Positions 8,701-14,742 of a DNA stretch of 17,414 nt are shown piece after piece. The stretch is taken from assembly GCA_964630705.1 (NCBI GenBank), contig CAZVZH010000081.1, positions 1 to 17,414 of the forward strand, in the 5' to 3' direction. A model generated the notes under the pieces. The model had not been told where the DNA came from. It worked only from the letters and a program-made list of their open reading frames with translations, and did not search any database. Position 1 is the first letter of the stretch. Every line of letters starts with the position of its first letter. Made by a program: the position numbers and the translations under genes. The DNA comes from M3007 sp964630705. GTDB lineage: Bacteria; Bacteroidota; Bacteroidia; Chitinophagales; Saprospiraceae.

Positions 8701-8782
8701 CGGCGCCCTCGACGCCGGTATCGACCGCGGATTTTACCCGCAGGCCCGGGTGTTCCTCGGGGGGCTGAACGTCACATTTTAA
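5732..8782 (+). CDS. SusC/RagA-family TonB-dependent outer-membrane receptor
   Basis: This 1016-residue protein is the outer-membrane channel that imports oligosaccharides with TonB energy in partnership with SusD. A signal peptide covers residues 1-19 (SLAAQ). A CarboxypepD_reg-like domain spans about 20-95 (VSGQVVNAATNETLIGVTV, TDIDGRYRVEVP). The SusC signature EEVVVIGYGSQKRSNISGAVS lies near 99-120. The plug follows (PVLRVEQALQGRTAGVQV, VRVRGTGTINNSDPLYLVDG, IESINVLKDAASAAIYGARGANGVVLITTK), then a long beta-barrel ending in LNVTF with a C-terminal Phe, as barrel proteins have. The length is normal and no frameshift is seen. The SusD-like gene follows after 140 bp. The context (GH16, GH3) points to beta-glucan oligosaccharides as cargo. 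Confidence 0.96.
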   Translation: MKKLYFTILLCGMAYSLAAQITVSGQVVNAATNETLIGVTVAVQGAASGATTDIDGRYRVEVPGPEAVLVFNYTGMLTRSETVGARREINVALEENNSLIEEVVVIGYGSQKRSNISGAVSTVSAEEIAELPVLRVEQALQGRTAGVQVTQNSGSPGSPLTVRVRGTGTINNSDPLYLVDGIPVDGLDFLNPNDIESINVLKDAASAAIYGARGANGVVLITTKGGKKNEGGRINYDAYFGVQSAWKKTNLLSAREYAILSNEAHVNAGAKPLPEFANPDALGQGTDWLDAIFSDAPMSSHQLSFTGGSTKSSYTLSGNYFNQDGIVGGEKSGFQRYTARLNANHEVKSWLSIGANLGLTRLNRRFLPENNEFTTPLMRALNMDPVTPIRKTDGTYAYSRYADTDITNPLNAIDQTHDRWQTNRIVGAVFGELSLGKNLRLRSTYSTDATFAARNIFYPRFDLSNDPVLSDAPAGEKNLVNSVVIENNSWRSWQWENVLTWDRQFGARHHLTLTGGTTALENRHEYSGGANTNLPSNDPDDAYIANTIDPINSQSAYSGASESALFSFFGRANYSLDDKYLLSAAFRADGSSRFGANNRYGYFPAVSAGWIVSHEAFWNFRALNFFKLRASWGQNGNDRIDNYGFTTVVLSGQNYTFGPNQTITNGSVPLTVANPDLKWETIEQTDFGFDAELLDGRLSWTTDYYIKSTTGMLYAAPIPLTVGAAPPARNVASVRNRGWETALNFRTRAGAFRYSIGGNIALVKNKITSLGEGGEPVFAGRVQSANANVTKTELDQPIGAFFGYVTDGIFQNQQEIADHAFQHENTAPGDIRFRDLNADGVINADDQTYIGNPTPDFTYGITADLEWKGFDLGVFLQGSQGNEIYNATVRYDFTYVNRPVSALHRWTGPGTSNTEPRVSLSDPNQNARVSDRFVEDGSYLRLKNLQLGYSLPQGLLRKIRVEKFRVYASAQNLFTFTGYTGMDPEIGAYSGALDAGIDRGFYPQARVFLGGLNVTF

Positions 8783-8783
8783 T

Positions 8784-8858
8784 TTTTCAAATTGACCTTT
8801 CGACTTAAAAAAACGCTCGCTCCGCCGCGATGTTCCAGTCCGGGTAGAAATTTGAAAA
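8784..8858. repeat. Inverted repeat in the SusC-SusD gap
   Basis: TTTTCAAATT (8784-8793) pairs perfectly with AATTTGAAAA (8849-8858) across a 55-base spacer that begins 2 bases after the SusC stop. A short (CA)6 run follows at 8864-8875. The spacer length is close to that of the 5602-5692 repeat, and TTTTCAAATTG recurs twice near the right end of the window. A hairpin here could protect the SusC message or tune SusC/SusD ratios; that role is inferred. Confidence 0.55.
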
Positions 8859-8922
8859 GTACGCACACACACACATTGATTTGCTGACAGGAGTTATACC
8901 ATCCATTCAAAATCAAACCATT

Positions 8923-10431
8923 ATGAATAAAATCACCTTGATCATACTGGCCAGCATGTTGCTGCTGCCCACAGCTTGCGAAAAGGATTTCCTCGACCGC
9001 AAACCGCTCGTAGGCACTACTGCGGACAATTTTTACCGCACAGCCGACGACGCCGTGGCCGCGGTAAACGCAGCCTACGCCACGCTCCAGTTCGAACTTT
9101 CACCCGCCGGCCATTTTCGCTGGTTTTGGGGCGACATCATGTCCGACGATGCCATTAAAGGCGGCTCGGGCGACAACGATGGCAACGAACTGCTCCAACT
9201 GGAAACCTTTCGCGGACCTGCCAACACCGACCTGCTCGAATCCGAATGGGCAGCCAATTACGAAGGCATTTACCGCGCCAACATCGTGCTCGAAAAAGTG
9301 CCGGCCATCGAAATGGACGCCACGCTCAAAGCCCGCGTGCTCGGGGAAGCGCAATTTATCCGGGCCTGGTTTTTTTACAACCTCGTCACTATGTTCGGCG
9401 GGGTGCCGCTGGCCGACCACGTGCTGGCCCCCAGCGAATACAACCTGCCCCGCGCCAGCGCCGCCGAGGTATGGGCGCTGATCGAGTCGGACCTCCGGGC
9501 TGCTGCCGGCGTTTTGCCGCTCCGCAGCCAGTACGCACCGGCCGACCTGGGCCGTATCACCCGCGGCGCCGCACAGGCCTTGCTGGTAAAATCCCTGGTT
9601 TGGCAACAACGCTGGTCGGAAGCCCAAACGCTGGCCGAAGAGATCATCGATTCGAACGAGTATCAGCTCGTGCCCGACTATGCCAAGATTTTTACCCTGG
9701 CCGGCGAAAACAACGCCGAGTCGGTGTTCGAAATCCAATACATGAACGCTTCGGGCGGCAACTGGGGCAAGAACAACGCCAACGAGGGCACGTTTACCAA
9801 CGTATTCCAGCGCGCGCGCGGGCAGTTTGAAGGCTACGGGTTCAACATCCCTACGGAGGATTTTGTCCAGGAGTTTTTCAAAGAAGGTTTCGAAGACCCG
9901 CGGTTGAAATCAACGGTTTTCCGCGTAGGCGAGCCTATGGGCGACCGCGGTATTTTCACCAAAGACGCTACCGGCGGTTTTCCGTACGACTACTACCCGA
10001 AAAAATATTTCAGCAACAAAATCGAGGAAGCGCCTTTCGGCGACCCCAACCCCAACGGCGAATCCAACGACCGCGTCATCCGCTTTTCCGATGTGCTGCT
10101 CCTGCACGCCGAAGCCGCCTACCACAACGGCCAGGAAGGCGCCGCCCGGCAGTCGCTCAACCGCGTACGCGCCCGCGCCCGGGGCGCCAACTCCACTATT
10201 TTGAAAGATGTGACGGCTTCCGGACAAGCCTTGCTCGACGCCATTTACCACGAACGCCGGGTGGAACTCGGGCTCGAAGGCCACCGGTTTTTCGACCTGG
10301 TACGCACCGGCCGGGCCGCCCAGACCCTCGGGCCGCTGGGCTACAACGAGGCTGTACACCGGCTGTTCCCGATCCCGCTGTCGCAAATTCAGGCGACAAA
10401 CGGGGCGATTTTGCAAAATCCGGGGTATTGA
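8923..10431 (+). CDS. SusD/RagB-family surface glycan-binding lipoprotein
   Basis: This 502-residue lipoprotein is the lid partner of the upstream SusC and captures glycan for import. Residues 1-19 form a lipoprotein signal with lipobox LPTAC (lipid Cys19), followed by EKDFLDRKPL, an opening typical of SusD proteins with acidic residues suited to surface export. The TPR-like helical body shows family phrases: YRTADDAVAAVNAAYATL, YEGIYRANIVLEKVP, LGEAQFIRAWFFYNLVTMFGGVPL, GRITRGAAQALLVKSLVW and, near the end, YHERRVELGLEGHRFFDLVRTG and LFPIPLSQIQATN. The frame is open upstream to a TTG at 8881, but only the ATG at 8923 puts the lipobox at the normal distance, so that start is chosen. The C-terminus ILQNPGY is typical of the family. 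Confidence 0.95.
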   Translation: MNKITLIILASMLLLPTACEKDFLDRKPLVGTTADNFYRTADDAVAAVNAAYATLQFELSPAGHFRWFWGDIMSDDAIKGGSGDNDGNELLQLETFRGPANTDLLESEWAANYEGIYRANIVLEKVPAIEMDATLKARVLGEAQFIRAWFFYNLVTMFGGVPLADHVLAPSEYNLPRASAAEVWALIESDLRAAAGVLPLRSQYAPADLGRITRGAAQALLVKSLVWQQRWSEAQTLAEEIIDSNEYQLVPDYAKIFTLAGENNAESVFEIQYMNASGGNWGKNNANEGTFTNVFQRARGQFEGYGFNIPTEDFVQEFFKEGFEDPRLKSTVFRVGEPMGDRGIFTKDATGGFPYDYYPKKYFSNKIEEAPFGDPNPNGESNDRVIRFSDVLLLHAEAAYHNGQEGAARQSLNRVRARARGANSTILKDVTASGQALLDAIYHERRVELGLEGHRFFDLVRTGRAAQTLGPLGYNEAVHRLFPIPLSQIQATNGAILQNPGY

Positions 10432-10505
10432 AGGATTTGCGATTTTGGATTGACTACGCTGTGAACTAAATTCTAACCATCTAAATTCGAACGCTTTGAA
10501 TCTCC

Positions 10506-10547
10506 TGAGCCTCTGTGTGGGACTTAAGTTGGTTTCACAGAGGCTCA
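10506..10547. repeat. Perfect 12-bp inverted repeat in the SusD-PKD gap
   Basis: TGAGCCTCTGTG (10506-10517) and CACAGAGGCTCA (10536-10547) are exact reverse complements around an 18-base loop that contains the palindrome ACTTAAGT. The stem is followed by CAGAGAAAAAAG and not by T residues, so it is not an intrinsic terminator on the plus strand. CACAGAG-rich intergenic repeats are, as far as I recall, common in Bacteroidota genomes. The rest of the 222-bp gap (10432-10653) is AT-rich; TAAGTTTA at 10585-10592 is one base off the -7 consensus but has no -33 partner. Confidence 0.65.
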
Positions 10548-10653
10548 CAGAGAAAAAAGAGTACCACAAAGCACCGTATAAAATTAAGTTTACAGAGTAG
10601 TAAATCGCCAAGTTTCCCGCCTATCGACTACCAACCAAAACACATTTTTCAAC

Positions 10654-11469
10654 ATGAAAAAAATAACTGCACTAACGATACTCGCTCTCGCCTTCAGCGC
10701 CTGCGCGCCTTATGAAGACGAGGACATCAACCTCCCGCCAACGCCCGCAGCGCCCACCTTTTCGGTAGAAGCGCTTGCCAGCGAACCCAACCGCGTGGTA
10801 GTCAAAGACCTGTCCAGCGGTTTTTTCAGCCGGGTCTGGGATTTTCCAGGCGGCCTGCCAGCCAAATCGACCCGGGCGGTCGACACCGTTTTTTACGCTA
10901 AAAAAGGCGATTACACCATCACGCTCTACGCTGCGGCGGAAGGCGGCGGCGGCACCTCGCAGTCGAACAAAACAGTGACCATCACGGAAGACGCCATTGC
11001 GCCTTGCGACACGCAAATCGGCCTGCTCACCGGCGACTGTGAGCCGGGCGGTAAATGCTGGACCTTCAGCACGGCTGCCGGCGCCGTGCGCGTAGGGCCG
11101 CAACCCGGCTCCTCAGAGTGGTACACCTCGCCAGTCAACGGCTTGCAAGCCGCCCAGTACGACGATTCGTTTTGCTTTTACTTCGATGGCGCCCGGTTTA
11201 TCTACGACAACAAAGGCCAAACCGTCGACCCCTGGAACGGCTACGTCGCGGTACCCTACACACCGCCGACCAACTACACCTGGATTTATTCCAAAGGCAC
11301 CGGGGTAAATGGCGCCGACCAGATCATCTTGCCCGACGGGGCGTTTATGGGCGTATGGGACTCCGGCCCCGTATACGACATTGCCAGCCTTGCTGCCGAC
11401 AAATTGGTGCTGCGCAGTCCGATTATCAATGTGAACGGCTGGTTTGAACTGACCTTCGTCCGGCGGTGA
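10654..11469 (+). CDS. PKD-domain lipoprotein, probable surface glycan-binding protein of the PUL
   Basis: This 271-residue lipoprotein has a signal with lipobox FSAC (lipid Cys17), followed by APYEDEDI, an acidic stretch consistent with surface export in Bacteroidota. A PKD-like domain spans about residues 33-110: the DLSSGFFSRVWDFPGG and YAKKGDYTITLYA pattern matches the usual 'shape of the expression, then gradient' layout of PKD folds. A second domain, about 113-271, starts CDTQIGLLTGD and contains KCWTFS, FCFYFDGARFIYDNKG and a DGAFMGVWDSG loop. Proteins with this arrangement recur beside SusCD and GH16 genes in Bacteroidota laminarin loci and are taken to bind the glycan. No catalytic motif is seen. 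The stop TGA overlaps the GTG start of the next gene, indicating translational coupling. Confidence 0.82.
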   Translation: MKKITALTILALAFSACAPYEDEDINLPPTPAAPTFSVEALASEPNRVVVKDLSSGFFSRVWDFPGGLPAKSTRAVDTVFYAKKGDYTITLYAAAEGGGGTSQSNKTVTITEDAIAPCDTQIGLLTGDCEPGGKCWTFSTAAGAVRVGPQPGSSEWYTSPVNGLQAAQYDDSFCFYFDGARFIYDNKGQTVDPWNGYVAVPYTPPTNYTWIYSKGTGVNGADQIILPDGAFMGVWDSGPVYDIASLAADKLVLRSPIINVNGWFELTFVRR

Positions 11470-12323
11470 AGCAAGGCGTACCACTGCGTTTTTTGCTGCC
11501 GGCCCTGGCTACCGGCGGGTTGGTTTTCCTGTTCGTCAGCTGGCGCTGTGTGTCTTATCCAGCCTTGACACCGCGCCAATCTGCTCCAGCACCCCAACTG
11601 GTCTGGGGCGATGAGTTCGACTACACCGGCCTGCCCGACTCTACCCGCTGGGACTATGATATTGGCGACGGCTGCCCGCAGCTTTGCGGCTGGGGCAACA
11701 ACGAGCTGCAAGTGTATACCGCCCGGCGCCCGGAAAATGCACGGGTGGAAAACGGGCGGCTGATCATCGAGGCGCATCGTGAAAGCCTTCAGGGACGGGC
11801 GTACAGCTCTACCCGGCTGGTGACACGGGGAAAAGCCGACTGGACCTACGGCCGCATCGCTGTCCGTGCCCGCCTGCCGAGGGGGCGAGGCTGCTGGCCG
11901 GCTATTTGGATGTTGCCGCTGAAATGGAAATACGGCGGTTGGCCGCACTCGGGGGAAATCGACATCATGGAACACGTCGGTTACGAACCCGACTCCGTAT
12001 TCAGCGCCGTACATACCCTGGCCTTCAACGGCATGAATGGCACCCAGCAGGTACAAAGCCTGCTGTTGCCCGACGCCGCCCGGCAATTTCACGAGTACAG
12101 CCTGCGGTGGACGCCCGACTACCTGGAGTTTATGGTTGACGGCAAGGTGTTTCACCGGTTTCAAAAACAAAACGAGCAGTACGACCACTGGCCTTTCGAC
12201 CAGCCGTTTTATCTGGTGCTCAACCTGGCAGTGGGCGGCAACTGGGGCGGTAAAAAAGGCGTCGACGAAAGCATCTGGCCACAACGGTTTGAAATTGATT
12301 ATGTTCGCGTTTTCGACCGTTAG
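11466..12323 (+). CDS. GH16 endo-beta-glucanase (laminarinase-type), membrane-anchored
   Basis: This 285-residue enzyme probably cleaves beta-1,3 or mixed-linkage glucan internally. The GH16 domain covers nearly all of the mature protein (about 45-285). The active-site motif GEIDIMEHV gives catalytic residues E164, D166 and E169. Other family marks are LVWGDEFDY, CGWGNNELQVY, YGRIAVRARLP, WPAIWMLP and the end FEIDYVRVF. The start is a GTG that overlaps the upstream stop (GTGA); no in-frame ATG lies before the catalytic core, and this start supplies the hydrophobic segment at about 9-26. The only Cys there, Cys28, follows WR, so the -1 residue Arg breaks the lipobox rule. An uncleaved anchor or atypical lipoprotein is possible. 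Two cysteines in DGCPQLCGW are absent from the second GH16 of the locus. Confidence 0.93.
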   Translation: MKQGVPLRFLLPALATGGLVFLFVSWRCVSYPALTPRQSAPAPQLVWGDEFDYTGLPDSTRWDYDIGDGCPQLCGWGNNELQVYTARRPENARVENGRLIIEAHRESLQGRAYSSTRLVTRGKADWTYGRIAVRARLPRGRGCWPAIWMLPLKWKYGGWPHSGEIDIMEHVGYEPDSVFSAVHTLAFNGMNGTQQVQSLLLPDAARQFHEYSLRWTPDYLEFMVDGKVFHRFQKQNEQYDHWPFDQPFYLVLNLAVGGNWGGKKGVDESIWPQRFEIDYVRVFDR

Positions 12324-12348
12324 GAACGATCAAATAATTCGTTCCTGA
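12320..12348 (+). terminator. Weak hairpin overlapping the GH16 stop codon
   Basis: AGGAACGA (12322-12329) pairs with TCGTTCCT (12339-12346); a T-G and a T-A pair extend the stem to 12320 and 12348, with a 9-base loop. The stem includes the TAG stop. Only a short TTTT at 12357-12360 follows, some way off, so termination is doubtful; it may be a 3'-end stability stem. Confidence 0.3.
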
Positions 12349-12385
12349 GCCTACAATTTTCCGATTGGTTGGTGACCCGGAAAAC

Positions 12386-12439
12386 TCCAGTTGAACCAGC
12401 ACCCCCGTCCGGCAACTGGAAACTGCCGGACGGTTTTTT
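12386..12439 (+). terminator. Intrinsic terminator with a competing stem before the GH3 gene
   Basis: CCGTCCGGCA (12405-12414) and TGCCGGACGG (12424-12433) form a perfect 10-bp GC-rich stem with a 9-base loop, directly followed by six T residues (12434-12439). This is the best intrinsic terminator in the window. TCCAGTTG (12386-12393) can also pair with CAACTGGA (12413-12420); that stem takes two bases of the terminator's left arm and traps the rest of the arm in its loop, so the two folds should compete. The T-run ends 32 bases before the GH3 ATG, so it acts either as the end of the upstream transcript or as an attenuator. TACTTTTC at 12441-12448 is one base off the -7 consensus and could restart transcription. 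Confidence 0.8.
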
Positions 12440-12471
12440 CTACTTTTCCTGTTTTCTCTAACTGCTCGAAC

Positions 12472-14727
12472 ATGACGAAACGTTTGCTCGCCCTGGCCCT
12501 CCTGATCCTAATGCCCATCGCCGGCTTCAGCCAAACCGCCGCCCCCTACCGCAATTCGCAGCTCCCCATCCACCAACGCATCGACGATCTGCTCGCCCGC
12601 ATGACGGTGGAAGAAAAAGTCGGCCAGCTCAACCAGCTCAACGGCGGCGTACTTACCGGCCCGCAAGCCGCCAACGACCCCGGCCAGGCCGGCAAAATCG
12701 CCCTGCTGCGCCAGGGCCATGTTGGCTCCTTTCTCAACGTGACAGGCGCCGAAGAAACCGGCCGCGTGCAGAAAATCGCCCTCGAGGAAACCCGCCTGGG
12801 CATTCCCCTCCTGTTCGCTTACGACGTGATCCACGGGTACAAAACGGTGTTCCCCATTCCCCTGGCCGAGGCTTGCAGTTGGGATCTCGCCGGCGCCGAG
12901 AAAACCGCTGCCATTGCCGCGCTCGAAGCCAGCGCCGCCGGCCTGCACTGGACCTTCGCACCGATGATGGACGTGTCGCGCGAGCCCCGCTGGGGCCGGG
13001 TCATGGAAGGCAGCGGCGAAGACCCCTACCTCGGCGCTTTGTTTGCCGCCGCGCGGGTACGCGGTTTTCAAGGCAATTTAGACGACCGCCACGTGCTGGC
13101 CACCGTCAAACATTACGCCGCTTACGGCGCCCCGGAAAGCGGCCGCGAGTACAACACCGTCGACATGTCGCGCTACGCCTTCTGGAACTACTACCTGCCG
13201 CCCTACAAAGCCGCCGTAGAAGCCGGCGCCGCCACGGTGATGAACAGCTTCAACCTCTTCGATGGCATCCCCGCCAGCGGCAATGCCTACCTGGTCGACG
13301 ATATTTTGAAAACCCGCTGGCACTTCGAGGGTTTTGTCGTGTCAGACTGGGGTTCCTTCGGCGAAATGATCAGCCACGGCTTTGCCGCCGACACTGCCGA
13401 CGCAGCCGCCAAAGCGCTGATGGCCGGTTCGGATATGGACATGGAATCGCGGGCTTTTCAGCGCGAACTCGCCCGGCTGGTACACGAGGGCAACGTGCCG
13501 GAAGTGCGGCTCAACGATGCCGTGCGCCGGGTGCTGTACTGGAAATTCCGGCTCGGCCTGTTCGACCAACCCTACCGCTACCACAACCCTGCCCGCGAAA
13601 AGGCCAGCTTGTTCACCGATGCCCACCTGGCCGTCGCCCGTGAAGCCGCCGCCAACGCCATGGTGTTGCTGCAAAACCAGGGCAACGCTTTACCCCTTAA
13701 CAAGTCGCTGAAAAATATCCTCGTCGTCGGCCATCTCGCTGAAAGCCAGGACGATGTGCTCGACTTCTGGAAAGGCCAAGGCGAACCCGGGCAAACGGTG
13801 ACCATCCTGGCCGGGCTGCGCCAAAAATACCCGAACGCCCTGGTCGACTTTGTGCGCGGCTACGACAAAGCGTTCAACTTCAACGCCAACGATGCTCAAC
13901 TGATCCGCTCGAAAGGCGGCAAAGCCGACGCCATCGTGGTGGTCATCGGCCTCAGCGGGGAAGTGGGCGGCGAAGCCCGCTCTTTGTCGGACCTGCGCCC
14001 GGCGCCAGGGCAAATGGAAGCCCTGCGCCAGGCCAAAGCCACGGGAAAACCGGTGGTAGTAGTCGTGCAAACCGGCCGGCCGATGGTGCTGACGGAGCTC
14101 ATCGCCGATTTTCCCGCCATCCTCTGCGCCTGGATCGGCGGCACGCAACACGGCAACGCCGTAGCCGACATCCTCGCCGGCGACGTCAACCCTTCGGCCA
14201 AAACGGTGATGACCTTCCCCTATTCGGTCGGCCAGGTTCCGGTATACTACAACCATTACAACACCGGCCGGCCGCACCAGGACGGCAAGGAAGGACCCGA
14301 CCATTTCTGGTTTTCCCGCTTCCGCGATATTCCCAACGCGCCCTTGTTTCCCTTTGGCTACGGCCTGAGTTATTCCGCCTTTGAATACTCCAACATGCAG
14401 GTAGAAAAAAACGAGATCAACCAAAACGATTCCCTGCGCGTGCGCATCTCCATCAAAAACACCAGCAACCGCGACGGCATTGAAATCGCGCAGCTGTACA
14501 TCCGCGACGTAACGGCTTCGCGCGCCCGGCCAGTGAAGGAACTGAAAGGTTTCGAACGGCTGCACATCCCGGCCGGGGCTACGCGGGAAGTGGCGTTTCA
14601 ACTGCCCGCCCAGGCCCTGGGCTTTTACGATGAAAACGGCCGCTGGCTGATCGAGCCTGGCTTGTTTAAGGTAATGGTAGGCCCAAACTCGAGGGACGTG
14701 TCGGAAGCGGAATTTGTTTTAAAATAA
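12472..14727 (+). CDS. bglX: GH3 beta-glucosidase, BglX-like, periplasmic
   Basis: This 751-residue exported enzyme removes terminal glucose from beta-gluco-oligosaccharides. A signal peptide covers about residues 1-22 (IAGFSQ/TAAPY), with no lipobox, so the mature enzyme is likely periplasmic. The GH3 N-terminal TIM-barrel shows MTVEEKVGQLNQL, PLLFAYDVIHGYKTVFP, FAPMMDVSREPRWGR, EGSGEDPYLGA, VKHYAAYGAPESGREYNTVDMS and the nucleophile motif VSDWGS with Asp292. The second domain (AMVLLQNQGNALPLNK onward) and an FnIII-like C-terminal domain (about 643-745, GIEIAQLYIRD, PVKELKGFERL) complete the BglX plan, with length close to the E. coli enzyme. The frame is open up to a TTG at 12391, but that extension runs through the terminator and lacks a signal, so the ATG at 12472 is chosen. 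Only 15 bases separate it from the next gene, suggesting one transcript. Confidence 0.95.
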   Translation: MTKRLLALALLILMPIAGFSQTAAPYRNSQLPIHQRIDDLLARMTVEEKVGQLNQLNGGVLTGPQAANDPGQAGKIALLRQGHVGSFLNVTGAEETGRVQKIALEETRLGIPLLFAYDVIHGYKTVFPIPLAEACSWDLAGAEKTAAIAALEASAAGLHWTFAPMMDVSREPRWGRVMEGSGEDPYLGALFAAARVRGFQGNLDDRHVLATVKHYAAYGAPESGREYNTVDMSRYAFWNYYLPPYKAAVEAGAATVMNSFNLFDGIPASGNAYLVDDILKTRWHFEGFVVSDWGSFGEMISHGFAADTADAAAKALMAGSDMDMESRAFQRELARLVHEGNVPEVRLNDAVRRVLYWKFRLGLFDQPYRYHNPAREKASLFTDAHLAVAREAAANAMVLLQNQGNALPLNKSLKNILVVGHLAESQDDVLDFWKGQGEPGQTVTILAGLRQKYPNALVDFVRGYDKAFNFNANDAQLIRSKGGKADAIVVVIGLSGEVGGEARSLSDLRPAPGQMEALRQAKATGKPVVVVVQTGRPMVLTELIADFPAILCAWIGGTQHGNAVADILAGDVNPSAKTVMTFPYSVGQVPVYYNHYNTGRPHQDGKEGPDHFWFSRFRDIPNAPLFPFGYGLSYSAFEYSNMQVEKNEINQNDSLRVRISIKNTSNRDGIEIAQLYIRDVTASRARPVKELKGFERLHIPAGATREVAFQLPAQALGFYDENGRWLIEPGLFKVMVGPNSRDVSEAEFVLK

Positions 14728-14742
14728 AATCCACCCAACAAC

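Noticed and set aside
8864..8875. (CA)6 run upstream of the SusD gene as a phase-variable tract
   Set aside because: Six units are too few to expect frequent slippage, and it lies outside the coding frame with no promoter spacing that it would alter.
8881..8922. TTG-initiated N-terminal extension of the SusD-like protein
   Set aside because: It would put 14 residues before a complete lipoprotein signal; the ATG at 8923 gives the normal SusD N-terminus.
12391..12471. TTG-initiated N-terminal extension of the GH3 enzyme
   Set aside because: It would translate through the terminator hairpin and bury the signal peptide 27 residues in; the ATG at 12472 is a better start.
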